Counted from the stretch's first letter, positions 1-6,734 are shown. The stretch: 19,542 nt of DNA from DASUVJ01 sp036378995 (GCA_036378995.1 DASUVJ010000045.1:1-19542); one strand, 5' to 3'. Notes: generated by a model not told the origin, from the letters alone. Translations and numbers: made by a program.

Positions 1-258
1 GAGCAACGTGTTTTCTTCGCCGTCAGACAGCTCAAAATCGCGAACCGTCAAACCTGTGCCAGCGCCTAGGTTCACAAAATTGATCATATCGTATAAAAAT
101 AGCGGCTTGATCTGGGCGTTCAGATCGCTTGAGAAGTTCGTGCTGTACGGCGTGTAATTTTTATTAAACAGGAAAAACTCGACGTCCAGTTCCTTTTTAA
201 TTCCGTCGGTGTTGTTTGCCCATAAAAAAATATCGGTCGTTTCCTGCTCTTGTTCCAT
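1..258 (-). CDS. Hypothetical protein, N-terminal part (runs off the window)
   Basis: An open minus-strand frame begins at the ATG at 258 and runs without a stop to the window edge (86 codons). The protein starts MEQEQETTDIFLWANNTDGI and continues with an acidic, mixed alpha/beta-looking sequence that has no signal peptide or membrane segment. Codon use is mixed, like the native backbone. There is no clear Shine-Dalgarno site before the ATG; a possible -10 (TAAAAT on the minus strand) lies about 35 nt upstream. I do not recognise the family and the C-terminal part is missing, so no function is proposed. It lies downstream of the terminator of the GC-rich protease unit and is probably transcribed separately. 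Confidence 0.7.
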   Translation of the reverse strand, partial: MEQEQETTDIFLWANNTDGIKKELDVEFFLFNKNYTPYSTNFSSDLNAQIKPLFLYDMINFVNLGAGTGLTVRDFELSDGEENTLL

Positions 259-309
259 ATTCTAACTTTCGTTTTTGATTGTGATTAGGATTATTTTACC
301 ATAAAAAGA

Positions 310-353
310 CAAACGCCCCCGCTTCCACCGATCTCTCGGCGGTCGCGGGGGCC
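310..353 (-). terminator. Intrinsic terminator of the CPBP protease unit
   Basis: On the minus strand an 8-bp GC stem (GCCCCCGC at 315-322 with GCGGGGGC at 345-352) encloses a smaller CCGA/TCGG hairpin. It is followed by TTTGTCTTTTTA. Placed about 30 nt after the stop codon at 385. Confidence 0.8.
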
Positions 354-384
354 GTTCGCCACCTCCAGCAGGTGTCGGGTCCGG

Positions 385-1512
385 TCAGTGCTCCGGTCCG
401 AAGCGGTCACGCCAGGACACGGCGAGCACCGAGCCCACCAGGGCGATGATGCCCAGCAGGCTCAGGCTGCCCTGCACCAGGAGGAGAACCACCACGAAGA
501 CGACCGCGGCCAGCGCGCACCGGTTGTAGAGCCGGTGTGCGATGGCCGCACGGAACGTCGCGTCGCGCCGCGCGTGGACCCTGCCCTTCGCCACGTACCG
601 CCGGTACGCCTTCAGGTAGATGTACATGAAGATGCCACCGGCGATGGTGAGCGGCAGGATCGTCGCGAGCGGGTAGAACAGGTTGACCATGTGGATGGCG
701 CCGAACGTGAAGCAGCTGATCAGCCGCTGCGTGAAGCCCCACCGGTGCGAACCCTCCCGCCACACCTGCTCCTCGTAGAGGACGGCCTTGTTGAACAGGC
801 CGTAGGTGTGGGGTGTCTCCGTGCGTCCGGACCGCCGCTTGCCCCGCTTCATGAACAGGACGAGCAGGACGACGAACGAGCAGATGACGACGGTCTCGGA
901 CAGGCCGAGCCGCTTTCCGATCTCGAAGTAGCCGGTGATGACCGAGTACTTGAGCCACGGGACGTAGTGGATCTGGACCTGGACGAGAGCGATGAAGCCG
1001 ACGAGCATGGGGATGGCCCACAGGTAGTCGGCCTTCTTGAACCGCTTGCGGAGCTCGCCGAAGCTGTACGCGATGTGCCGCTTGGGCGCGGGCGCCACCG
1101 AGAGCAGCTTCATGAGCAGCCCCGTGTACACGCCGCCCTTCGGACGTTCGAAGATGACCGGTGCCTCGCTGCTCTGCCACATGGCGAGCTCGATGGCGTT
1201 CAGTACGTCGTCGGCGTCGTAGGTGCCGTCGCGGTCGAAGTCGTGGTGGAACAGGACCTCGGCGAGCTTGTTCAGCTTGCGGCGGATGTCGGTGTCGGTC
1301 ACGCACGAAGCGCTGTCGCAGTCGAGGTAGAGCCGATACCCGTCCTGGGACGGAGCGGCGGCCTCGAACTCGATCTCGCCACCGTACTTCGGAGCCAGCC
1401 ACACGGTCAGGCGGGGCTGGCTGGGGTTGGTTGCGTCGATGGTGATGCGGCCGAGCCCCTCGGGCTCGAAGACCTGCATCCTGGGCAGGACGGGCGGTGC
1501 CGTGTTGGTCAC
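385..1512 (-). CDS. CPBP-type intramembrane metalloprotease with EF-hand-like N-terminal domain
   Basis: A 375-aa protein. The C-terminal half holds the three motifs of the CPBP (CAAX protease / bacteriocin-processing, Rce1-like) family in order: EEQVWR (residues 247-252, EExxxR), FGAIH (270-274, FxxxH) and HRLYN (326-330, HxxxN), among hydrophobic segments near 164-180, 205-221, 265-300 and 333-366. These residues bind the catalytic zinc in known members, which cleave within or near the membrane. The N-terminal ~150 residues are soluble and contain a calcium-loop-like sequence, DFDRDGTYDADD (91-102), with Asp at positions 1, 3, 5, 9 and 12 and Gly at 6, as in EF-hands. The start is GTG at 1512, preceded by AGGAGG. 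Codons are strongly GC-ending, unlike metK just upstream. The gene follows metK on the same strand but has its own promoter and terminator. The substrate is unknown. The family call rests on motifs; calcium binding is inference. Confidence 0.75.
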   Translation of the reverse strand: MTNTAPPVLPRMQVFEPEGLGRITIDATNPSQPRLTVWLAPKYGGEIEFEAAAPSQDGYRLYLDCDSASCVTDTDIRRKLNKLAEVLFHHDFDRDGTYDADDVLNAIELAMWQSSEAPVIFERPKGGVYTGLLMKLLSVAPAPKRHIAYSFGELRKRFKKADYLWAIPMLVGFIALVQVQIHYVPWLKYSVITGYFEIGKRLGLSETVVICSFVVLLVLFMKRGKRRSGRTETPHTYGLFNKAVLYEEQVWREGSHRWGFTQRLISCFTFGAIHMVNLFYPLATILPLTIAGGIFMYIYLKAYRRYVAKGRVHARRDATFRAAIAHRLYNRCALAAVVFVVVLLLVQGSLSLLGIIALVGSVLAVSWRDRFGPEH

Positions 1513-1552
1513 GGATCCTCCTGGTTGAAAACTGAAGGTGCGAAACCTGAAT

Positions 1553-1581
1553 ATTATATCATATAACTACTTATAATTCAA
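1553..1581 (-). promoter_or_regulatory. Promoter of the CPBP protease unit
   Basis: On the minus strand, TTGAAT (1581-1576) and TATAAT (1558-1553) are separated by 17 nt. The -35 box overlaps the TGA stop codon of metK. The spacer holds TATAA/TTATA inverted arms. The predicted leader is about 34 nt and contains AGGAGG just before the GTG start. Confidence 0.75.
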
Positions 1582-2546
1582 TACCACGTGAACCCTTCGC
1601 CAAAATGACCGTACTCGGCCGTTTTTTCGTACTGCGGACGACGAAGATCCAGATGGGCGATAATACCCCTTGGCGTCAGATCATACCCCTCGACCTCCTC
1701 TGCTTTGCCGTCAATAATTACCGTTGCCTCCAGAGGCTCGGCCACACCTATGGCATACGCAAGACGAACGAGCACCTCATTAGCATGTCGTTCCTGCAAG
1801 TAGTCCACAGCGATCTTCCTGGCCATATAGGCAGCACTTCGGTCCACCTTGCTCGGATCTTTCCCGCTGAATGCTCCGCCGCCTACCGGAATCCGCGGTC
1901 CGTAGTTATCAACGGCCAATTTACGGCCCGTGAGCCCTGCATCGGCATCAAACCCGCCCATATCCCAGTCGCCGCTAGGATTCACGTGGATTCGTGCGTC
2001 AGGAGATACATTCTTATCCTTTAGCCATTCGTTCACTTGCAGTAGAAGTTCATCGTGCGGAGCATGCTGAAAACTCGCTACTACCCCAGTAATCTCTTCG
2101 CCCGCAAGCGTAATTTGCGTCTTTCCGTCATACGGCCAATACTCAAACAAATGTTTATTGAGGTTCCTTGATAATACGGCCTCCAGTGGTAAAAATTCAG
2201 GTGTCTCGCTCGTGGCATAGCCGATCATAATCCCCTGATCACCTGCTCCGCCCACATCAACGCCAGCTGCGATTTCCGGGCTTTGTTTTGCAAGATGTTC
2301 GATCACCTCAACATTCCCGGCAATACGGCGGACGATTGCCGCTACATCAATATCGGTCGCGAGTGACGTAACCTCTCCCGTCACGAATACTTTGCCGTGC
2401 CCACCGGCTACATCAACCGCGACACGGGCTTCTGGGTCCTGCGCCAAGTGCGCATCTAAAATTGCGTCGGATATCCGGTCACACAGCTTATCTGGGTGTT
2501 TTGGCGACACGCTCTCTGCTGTTCGCAGTGGTGTTTTATTTGCCAT
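1578..2546 (-). CDS. metK: S-adenosylmethionine synthetase
   Basis: Makes S-adenosylmethionine from methionine and ATP in the cytoplasm. The 322-aa protein has the family signatures: ESVSPKHPDKLCDRISDA near the N terminus (His17 and Asp19 of HPDK), the GAGDQGIMIGYA loop (about 100-111) and the glycine-rich phosphate loop GGGAFSGKDPSKVDRSAAY (about 222-240). It is shorter than the usual ~380 aa; both ends and the main motifs are intact, so this looks like a compact version, not a truncation. The ATG at 2546 has AGGAG 8 nt upstream, and that site lies inside the expression hairpin of a SAM-I riboswitch, so translation should fall when SAM is plentiful. A GC-rich foreign-looking gene follows immediately downstream with its own promoter. 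Confidence 0.96.
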   Translation of the reverse strand: MANKTPLRTAESVSPKHPDKLCDRISDAILDAHLAQDPEARVAVDVAGGHGKVFVTGEVTSLATDIDVAAIVRRIAGNVEVIEHLAKQSPEIAAGVDVGGAGDQGIMIGYATSETPEFLPLEAVLSRNLNKHLFEYWPYDGKTQITLAGEEITGVVASFQHAPHDELLLQVNEWLKDKNVSPDARIHVNPSGDWDMGGFDADAGLTGRKLAVDNYGPRIPVGGGAFSGKDPSKVDRSAAYMARKIAVDYLQERHANEVLVRLAYAIGVAEPLEATVIIDGKAEEVEGYDLTPRGIIAHLDLRRPQYEKTAEYGHFGEGFTWY

Positions 2547-2552
2547 AAAAAA

Positions 2553-2585
2553 TACTCCTTTTCTTCCAGCCCGAGAAAAAGAGTA
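2553..2585 (-). promoter_or_regulatory. Riboswitch expression platform: hairpin hiding the metK ribosome-binding site
   Basis: On the minus strand TACTCTTTTTC (2585-2575) pairs with GAAAAGGAGTA (2563-2553), with one U-G wobble. This buries the AGGAG Shine-Dalgarno site (2559-2555). No U-run follows the hairpin before the start codon that would suggest termination, so control is probably translational. CUUCUUC just upstream (about 2597-2591) could compete by pairing with GAAGAA in the same hairpin. Confidence 0.75.
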
Positions 2586-2600
2586 CTTTACGAAGAAGCT

Positions 2601-2698
2601 ATATCTTTCCTGTTACCAGGCTGGATTTAGCACCTTGCCATTGCTAGCAGGTTGCCGGCGAGTCATAGGGCCAGTCCCTCGTCGCACTCTTGATATTT
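2601..2698 (-). ncRNA. SAM-I (S-box) riboswitch upstream of metK
   Basis: The minus strand carries the S-box core in order: ATCAAGAG, GAGGGACTGGCCC, GCCGGCAACC, AAGGTGCTAAATCC and GGAAAGATAT. The P1 helix closes by ATATC (2698-2694) pairing with GATAT (2605-2601). The aptamer binds S-adenosylmethionine, the product of the metK gene it precedes. This is an unusually clear regulatory RNA, directly recognisable from the conserved core. Confidence 0.95.
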
Positions 2699-2713
2699 GA
2701 ATTGTTAACTGCC

Positions 2714-3229
2714 CTATCGTATCACACGAAGCTTCGGAGGAGAAGCTGCTCGCTCTTCCTCCTCTTCCGTTCGGCTGTTATCGCGAAGAGATTTGAATGC
2801 AACTTCTTGAGTGAACGGAACGCCCACTTCGCCAAACAGACTCGCCACTGTCGTGTCGTTGTTTTCCATGCGCTCGCGCATTTCGTCCGAAATATCCGCC
2901 GGCCCATTGCTCGTAGAAAATACCGCCACGTCCATCACATCAAATATGCCCAGAGAGGATTTATCCGCAGCCCTTGGGCTTCGCACGACGACCTGCCGGA
3001 TATCCGTAAAGACACCCGCTACGCTGCCGCCGGAATGATCAAGCACTTGCCCGGTCGTCTGCGTCTCCTCGTCGATACCGACGATTTCACCCGCCCAGAT
3101 AGCAACGGCGCGGCCACCCAGCTCTTTATCAAGCCAAGTAAAAACAGCTTCGCGCTCTTCACTTCCTACACGCTCGGCAATAGAAGGGCTGGGCGTTAGA
3201 TCATTTTTAACAATGTAGAGCTCGGCCAT
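2714..3229 (-). CDS. Hypothetical soluble protein
   Basis: A 171-aa protein starting MAELYIVKNDLTPSPSIAER. It is acidic, has no membrane segment, and ends in an Asp/Glu-rich stretch followed by a basic tail. Short beta-like segments (AVAIWAGEIVGI, GSVAGVFTDIRQVVV, DVMDVAVFSTSN, residues about 41-110) suggest a small alpha/beta fold. The ATG at 3229 is preceded by AGAGG at a 9-nt distance. Codon use is native. A promoter-like TTGTAT-17-TATGAT (3287-3259, minus) overlaps the end of yaaA. I do not recognise the family. Confidence 0.75.
   Translation of the reverse strand: MAELYIVKNDLTPSPSIAERVGSEEREAVFTWLDKELGGRAVAIWAGEIVGIDEETQTTGQVLDHSGGSVAGVFTDIRQVVVRSPRAADKSSLGIFDVMDVAVFSTSNGPADISDEMRERMENNDTTVASLFGEVGVPFTQEVAFKSLRDNSRTEEEEERAASPPKLRVIR
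2716..2723 (-). promoter_or_regulatory. Extended -10 promoter of metK
   Basis: On the minus strand TG-A-TACGAT fits an extended -10 element (TGnTATAAT). The predicted transcript start, near 2709, lies about 10 nt before the riboswitch. The -10 overlaps the stop codon of the upstream gene. No good -35 is seen, which is acceptable for an extended -10. Confidence 0.5.
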
Positions 3230-3258
3230 GGAATGCGCCTCTTAGATTAATTTTCCTT

Positions 3259-3287
3259 ATCATATAATATTATCTATCTGTATACAA
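3259..3287 (-). promoter_or_regulatory. Putative promoter for the 2714-3229 gene
   Basis: TTGTAT (3287-3282) and TATGAT (3264-3259) on the minus strand are separated by 17 nt. The -35 lies inside the last codons of yaaA. The leader would be about 20 nt and carries AGAGG. Confidence 0.5.
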
Positions 3288-4035
3288 TCGGGCTTGGTAC
3301 CGATCGAAGAAATGCTGGCTGATCAGCAGTGCTGTGCTCTTTATCGTATGAATACCCTTGAGCCGAAAATTCTTTTAGCCGCACGGGGTCAACTATCCTA
3401 TGGTCAATGATCCACCTTGCCATCACACCGCGCATCATTTTGCTGTAAATCGGCACGGTACCGACTTTCCCGTTCGTTTTATTGTCCAGAAAAACAGGAG
3501 TGATTACACGGCTTTTTGCGTAACGCGTTACCGGCCGGCCGTATTCGTCTGACGCTAAATTACAAATAATGCCGTCCGCGACCGTATCCGTATACCCGGC
3601 AAGTTTTTTATCCCAAAATTCATAGAGATCCTTTGCACCGTTGACAGGCAGAGCCGCTTTCATCTCGAGACGGTACAGCGAAACTGCATCAAACGGCCGC
3701 ACTACCCCATAAAGTCCGCTCATGATAATCATGTGTTTGTTTGCCCACACAAGATCCTCTTTTGTAAGCGTATGAGCATGGAAGCCTTTATAGACATCGC
3801 CGACATAGGCGTAAATCGCGGGAGCTGACTTTTCACCCCAATGACGGTACATGCCGGCTACCTTTTCGGCAAGAGCCGGGCTTATCTTCATGAACTTTTG
3901 TATGTCTTCCCTCTTTTGAAGATGCGAGACTAAAACCGTTACTTCGTCGTAAAACGCTGGCGTAGAGGTATCCAGACCCTGCGGAAGTTGGCCCGTCATA
4001 TCCATGGTTTTTGACGGTGCGAGAATCATTTGCAT
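3274..4035 (-). CDS. yaaA: YaaA family peroxide-stress protein
   Basis: A 253-aa protein that fits the YaaA (formerly DUF328/UPF0246) family along its length: MILAPSKTMD at the start (compare LISPAKTLD), AIYAYVGDVYKG near residue 73-84, and IIMSGLYGVVRPFDAVSLYRLEM near 103-126. In E. coli, YaaA lowers intracellular free iron and protects DNA during hydrogen peroxide stress. Two ATG codons compete. The ATG at 4035 lies exactly 6 nt after a -10-like TATGAT, suggesting a leaderless mRNA, and gives the usual family N terminus. The ATG at 4029 has GAAGG 7 nt upstream. I chose 4035. It diverges from the GC-rich gene at 4129, and the two promoters share the 4036-4090 region. Confidence 0.9.
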   Translation of the reverse strand: MQMILAPSKTMDMTGQLPQGLDTSTPAFYDEVTVLVSHLQKREDIQKFMKISPALAEKVAGMYRHWGEKSAPAIYAYVGDVYKGFHAHTLTKEDLVWANKHMIIMSGLYGVVRPFDAVSLYRLEMKAALPVNGAKDLYEFWDKKLAGYTDTVADGIICNLASDEYGRPVTRYAKSRVITPVFLDNKTNGKVGTVPIYSKMMRGVMARWIIDHRIVDPVRLKEFSAQGYSYDKEHSTADQPAFLRSVPSPIVYR

Positions 4036-4041
4036 ACCTTC

Positions 4042-4047
4042 ATCATA
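4042..4047 (-). promoter_or_regulatory. -10 box of yaaA, leaderless-type start
   Basis: TATGAT on the minus strand ends 6 nt before the yaaA ATG. A weak -35 (TATAGT, 4070-4065) lies 17 nt upstream and overlaps the -35 of the divergent unit. Confidence 0.55.
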
Positions 4048-4061
4048 GCACGAACAGATAA

Positions 4062-4090
4062 TTGACTATACATAATGTATATGCTATAAT
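4062..4090 (+). promoter_or_regulatory. Consensus promoter of the 141-aa protein unit
   Basis: TTGACT (4062-4067) and TATAAT (4085-4090) are separated by exactly 17 nt. The spacer contains a perfect inverted repeat, ATACAT-A-ATGTAT (4068-4080), which could be an operator. The -35 overlaps that of divergent yaaA. Confidence 0.85.
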
Positions 4091-4128
4091 ATAATAACGT
4101 TCCTTCACACCGACGAGAGTGAGGCCTC

Positions 4129-4554
4129 ATGGCTAGCACTGCCCGCACCACCGAGATCGAGACGACCTCCGGCCGCCCCCGGATCCTGCTGGACGACACG
4201 AGTGACACCAACATGCTCTACGTCATCGCCAGCAACTCGGACGACGCCGTTCGAGGGGTCCGCCAGATCCTGCACACCTACCTGGGCATCACCTGGGGCA
4301 GCGTGGTCGTCGACCAGTACTCGAAGACCCTCACCGCTCTCGGCACCGCCGCCGACGGCAAGACCTGGCTGATGCGCGTCTCCAGCATGAACTGCGGTTT
4401 CTACGGTTCCGGCACGTACGGAGCCGCGGACATCCTGGTGATGCTGAACTGGGGCGACCGCCAGCCGCTGATCGAGATGCTCGCGCGAGCGAACGGCCCC
4501 GAGGGTCGGTCGCGCCACGAGTTCCACATGGCCGAGCTCGTCGAGCGACAGTGA
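4129..4554 (+). CDS. Unknown 141-aa protein, GC-rich foreign-type gene
   Basis: The ATG at 4129 has GTGAGG 5 nt upstream. 39 of the first 44 codons end in G or C, against 23 of 44 in neighbouring yaaA, so base composition marks it as a different gene class. The protein has a polar N-terminal tail (about 18 residues), then an apparently compact domain: RILLDDTSDTNMLYVIASNS, a helix-like DDAVRGVRQILHTYL, several beta-like stretches (WGSVVVDQYSK, LTALGTAADGKTWLMRVSS) and a charged C terminus. No membrane segment or signal peptide is seen and I recognise no family. It is a single-gene unit with consensus promoter and strong terminator, convergent with the next native gene. Confidence 0.8.
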   Translation: MASTARTTEIETTSGRPRILLDDTSDTNMLYVIASNSDDAVRGVRQILHTYLGITWGSVVVDQYSKTLTALGTAADGKTWLMRVSSMNCGFYGSGTYGAADILVMLNWGDRQPLIEMLARANGPEGRSRHEFHMAELVERQ

Positions 4555-4556
4555 AG

Positions 4557-4627
4557 AAACCGCACCCCGGACCGGGTCGAACGCACAACGCCGTGCGTTC
4601 CCCGGTGCCGGGGGTTTCTTTTTGTCT
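4557..4627 (+). terminator. Long intrinsic terminator after the 141-aa gene
   Basis: A nested hairpin: CCCCGG (4565-4570) pairs with CCGGGG, ACCGG with CCGGT, and an inner AACGCAC pairs with GTGCGTT. It is followed by GTTTCTTTTTGTCTT. It lies between two convergent stop codons and may also limit read-through from the minus strand. Confidence 0.9.
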
Positions 4628-5091
4628 TAATTTGAGACGGACTGGCGCACAGACTCCTGGAGCGCCGCCTTTTCTTCAGCAGTTCGAGTAAGGATTCCTG
4701 CTGCGACACCGAGGCTCTTGATAACGTTCGGCTCATCCTCGTCAATATATCCGACTTCCATTCTTTCACGAAGCACGACACTAGGCGTCAAAAATGAGCT
4801 GCCGCCGGTAGGATTAGGTTCAAGAAGTACGAGCCGTACCGCTCTATCGCCAAGTTCGCGCTCAGGCTCCGCCGGAAGTTGCCAGTTCTCTAGAGAGGAA
4901 GCATGCTCGTCGCCCTCTGTCTTTACCAGCTCCCGAATGCCATTTTGATCAACAATAAGCACAGACTTTCCGGCCTCTATCTCCATAAGATCGAGAGATT
5001 CATAGGACCCGTCTTCTCGACGGTTCGTTCGCCCGCGAATAGGTCGTCCGTTAATGTAAATATCCGGTGATTCATGGAGGCTTTCGGCCAT
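4627..5091 (-). CDS. Hypothetical soluble protein
   Basis: A 154-aa protein starting MAESLHESPDIYINGRPIRG. It is acidic and mostly soluble, with beta-rich character (DIYINGRPI, SVLIVDQNGIRELV, RAVRLVLLEPN, about residues 10-100) and a helical C terminus. The ATG at 5091 has AAAGGAG 4 nt upstream. Codon use is native. The family is not recognised. The leader region holds a perfect TTGACA -35 and, further down, a small hairpin with six Ts, so read-through from the flavoprotein operon may be interrupted before this gene. Confidence 0.78.
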   Translation of the reverse strand: MAESLHESPDIYINGRPIRGRTNRREDGSYESLDLMEIEAGKSVLIVDQNGIRELVKTEGDEHASSLENWQLPAEPERELGDRAVRLVLLEPNPTGGSSFLTPSVVLRERMEVGYIDEDEPNVIKSLGVAAGILTRTAEEKAALQESVRQSVSN

Positions 5092-5123
5092 GGTGCTCCT
5101 TTTGGGCTAGTGGTGGCAAACGC

Positions 5124-5144
5124 AAAAAAGCGCTCGCACTCGCT
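5124..5144 (-). terminator. Weak terminator-like hairpin before the 4627-5091 gene
   Basis: On the minus strand AGCG (5144-5141) can pair with CGCT (5132-5129), directly followed by six Ts. The stem is only 4 bp. It would end the rnhA/flavoprotein operon or act as a leader attenuator. Confidence 0.35.
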
Positions 5145-5170
5145 AGAGCTCGCGTTATATTCTAAAACCC

Positions 5171-5198
5171 ACTATGCTCCTTTATTTCCGCATGTCAA
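5171..5198 (-). promoter_or_regulatory. Putative promoter for the 4627-5091 gene
   Basis: A perfect -35 TTGACA (5198-5193, minus) starts right after the preceding stop codon. CATAGT lies 16 nt downstream as a poor -10. The terminator-like hairpin follows inside the resulting leader. Confidence 0.35.
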
Positions 5199-5624
5199 CT
5201 ACAGCGTAATTTGCCGGTAAGGATTATCCGGGCTAGCGTCTTCGTCGAATAACATAATCTTATTTGGGGCGAGCTTATATAGAACATGCTTATTGGCACC
5301 CAGCTTCAACCTTTCGACGAATTTGCCGCCCTGGCCATATTTACCAATATACAGCGGCAGCACTGTCTCTGCCTCTAAAATGTCATCGACAACCATAACC
5401 ATACCCTGCATCTGCACGCCGGTGACCGGAACATCCTGCTTGAGAACAATCGCAGCAGCGACCTTAGCATGATCGGCAATTTCCTTGCTATGGCGCCTCT
5501 CTGGTTCGCTCAGCCAGTAAAAGCACCCTTCGTGAAGCGCAAAGTACACCGTACAGACCCAGGGCTGATCACCGCTTACCGTGGCGAGTTGCATTGTCTT
5601 TACCTGAGCGATCCGATCGTGCAT
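5199..5624 (-). CDS. Pyridoxamine 5'-phosphate oxidase-like flavin split-barrel protein
   Basis: A 141-aa protein of the FMN-binding split-barrel (PNPOx-like) type. The N-terminal pattern MHDRIAQVKTMQLATVSGDQPWVCTVYFALHEGCFYWLSEPERRHSKEI is typical: first strand 'LATVSGDQPWV', then 'FYWLS..ERRHSKEI', where the phosphate of FMN is bound in relatives. It then has VAAAIVLKQ and the barrel strand VTGVQMQGMVMVVDD. Cofactor and substrate cannot be fixed from sequence; small family members bind FMN, F420 or haem. The ATG at 5624 is 1 nt after the rnhA stop codon (TAATATG), with AAGGG inside the end of rnhA, so the two are cotranscribed and probably translationally coupled. Confidence 0.82.
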   Translation of the reverse strand: MHDRIAQVKTMQLATVSGDQPWVCTVYFALHEGCFYWLSEPERRHSKEIADHAKVAAAIVLKQDVPVTGVQMQGMVMVVDDILEAETVLPLYIGKYGQGGKFVERLKLGANKHVLYKLAPNKIMLFDEDASPDNPYRQITL

Positions 5625-5625
5625 A

Positions 5626-6048
5626 TTAGCCCTTTAAGTGCTTTTCGCGGGCTTTATTTGCCCATTCATCAGCGAGTTCATTGCCCTCGTCGTTATTGTG
5701 GCCGCGCACCCAAATAAGCGTCGCCCGGCTCTCGCGGTATAACGGGCAGGCTTCTTTAACGAGGTCAAGATTTTTAATCTCGCCACCCTTCTTTTTCCAG
5801 CCGTTCTTCTCCCAATTAATACTCCATTTGGTGATGACATTGATCCAAAATTCACTGTCAGTATAAATCTGACATTCAGCACCCTCGGCATCTTTTAGCG
5901 CGGCAATAATCGCGCGGCCTTCCATGCGAATATTGGTAGTTTCGCCTGGCTCGCTGCCTAAAATATGCGGCTGAAGATCTTTAATTACGGCGAATCCGCC
6001 GGGTCCGGGATTAGGACTGGCACTCCCGTCGGTATAGTAAGTAATCAT
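5626..6048 (-). CDS. rnhA: Ribonuclease HI
   Basis: Degrades the RNA strand of RNA-DNA hybrids (R-loops, Okazaki primers). The 140-aa protein has the fold signature ITYYTDGSASPNPGPGGFAVI with the first catalytic Asp, then RMEGRAIIAALKDA (catalytic Glu), IYTDSEFWINVI (catalytic Asp) and the basic KWSINWEKNGWKKKGGEIKNLDLV substrate-handling region. It ends with WVRGHNNDEGNELADEWANKA, which has the active-site His and the fourth Asp. I chose the ATG at 6048: it gives the family N terminus and lies 6 nt after TATACT. The alternative TTG at 6066 would put the -10 inside the gene. There is no Shine-Dalgarno site, in keeping with a leaderless mRNA. Confidence 0.95.
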   Translation of the reverse strand: MITYYTDGSASPNPGPGGFAVIKDLQPHILGSEPGETTNIRMEGRAIIAALKDAEGAECQIYTDSEFWINVITKWSINWEKNGWKKKGGEIKNLDLVKEACPLYRESRATLIWVRGHNNDEGNELADEWANKAREKHLKG

Positions 6049-6054
6049 TGTTTT

Positions 6055-6060
6055 AGTATA
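6055..6060 (-). promoter_or_regulatory. -10 box of rnhA, leaderless-type start
   Basis: TATACT on the minus strand ends 6 nt before the rnhA ATG, which would place transcription start at or next to the start codon. Confidence 0.6.
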
Positions 6061-6071
6061 GCGCAAACAAC

Positions 6072-6734
6072 TTATGAATCAGAGTCGATACCGAGCTCGT
6101 AGAGTGTCTCGATCATCTCTTCAACCGACAACTGATCAGTTTCGAGCTTGTTGTTGCTGGCGATAATGTGGCCTTGTATCAGGTTCTTCAAAAAGACCGC
6201 ATCTTTTCGCCACAAGTGATCGATCTGGAAATGGTCGATCGAACTCATCACGCGGCTTGCGATGGTAAGCGAGCCAAAGATCGGCCCTACGCCGCAGGTA
6301 ACATTTAGTACATCTTCGATACGGAAGCTGATCACGCTTGAAGTCAAGAAAAAGCTGCGTTTTCGGATGCTTATCTTCGAGCGGTCAACTACGATCGTGT
6401 CCGGAAAGAGCGTTACAGGAAACACCGTGTCGACACTCGCAAGTACTTCATGAGCCTTTTGGACGGTCTGGCGTAGCTGCGCCGCCCGCTCCAGCTCAGC
6501 CTGGTGTCGGCTTTTCGTGCGGCGCCTACTCATGCGATCTCGAAGCGGCGTATGGGAGTGTGACATAGGGAGCGTAATCTCGCGGTTAAGCGCCTCCTTT
6601 ACGTCGTGGAGCGTCGTTGTTGCCACTCCCCCAAGCTTCTTACTTTGGCGCATCAGGCGATCGTACGTAGACGGTTGGTCTGGATATATGTCGTTAGGTG
6701 CCTGACTCATTTTGAGTGACTCTTCTTCGTTCAT
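6072..6734 (-). CDS. PH-like domain protein, hypothetical
   Basis: A 220-aa protein if started at the ATG at 6734, which has GGGAGG about 12 nt upstream. A later ATG at 6710 is also possible. The first ~90 residues are polar and basic (DRMSRRRTKSRHQAELERAAQLRQTVQKAHEVL), probably helical. The second half, FPVTLFPDTIVVDRSKISIRKRSFFLTSSVISFRIEDVLNVTCGVGPIFGSLTIAS, resembles the strand pattern of bacterial PH-like (bPH2) domains. The C terminus is helical and acidic (SVEEMIETLYELGI). No membrane helix is seen. The function is not known; PH-like domains often bind membranes or proteins. A TACAAT box about 30 nt before the Shine-Dalgarno region may be its promoter. Confidence 0.72.
   Translation of the reverse strand: MNEEESLKMSQAPNDIYPDQPSTYDRLMRQSKKLGGVATTTLHDVKEALNREITLPMSHSHTPLRDRMSRRRTKSRHQAELERAAQLRQTVQKAHEVLASVDTVFPVTLFPDTIVVDRSKISIRKRSFFLTSSVISFRIEDVLNVTCGVGPIFGSLTIASRVMSSIDHFQIDHLWRKDAVFLKNLIQGHIIASNNKLETDQLSVEEMIETLYELGIDSDS

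Noticed and set aside
388..1566. A 392-codon open frame on the + strand opposite the CPBP protease gene
   Set aside because: It is the antisense of a GC-rich gene, which readily stays open; its translation is low-complexity (His/Glu/Asp/Arg-rich) and it lacks a ribosome-binding site, while the minus frame has family motifs.
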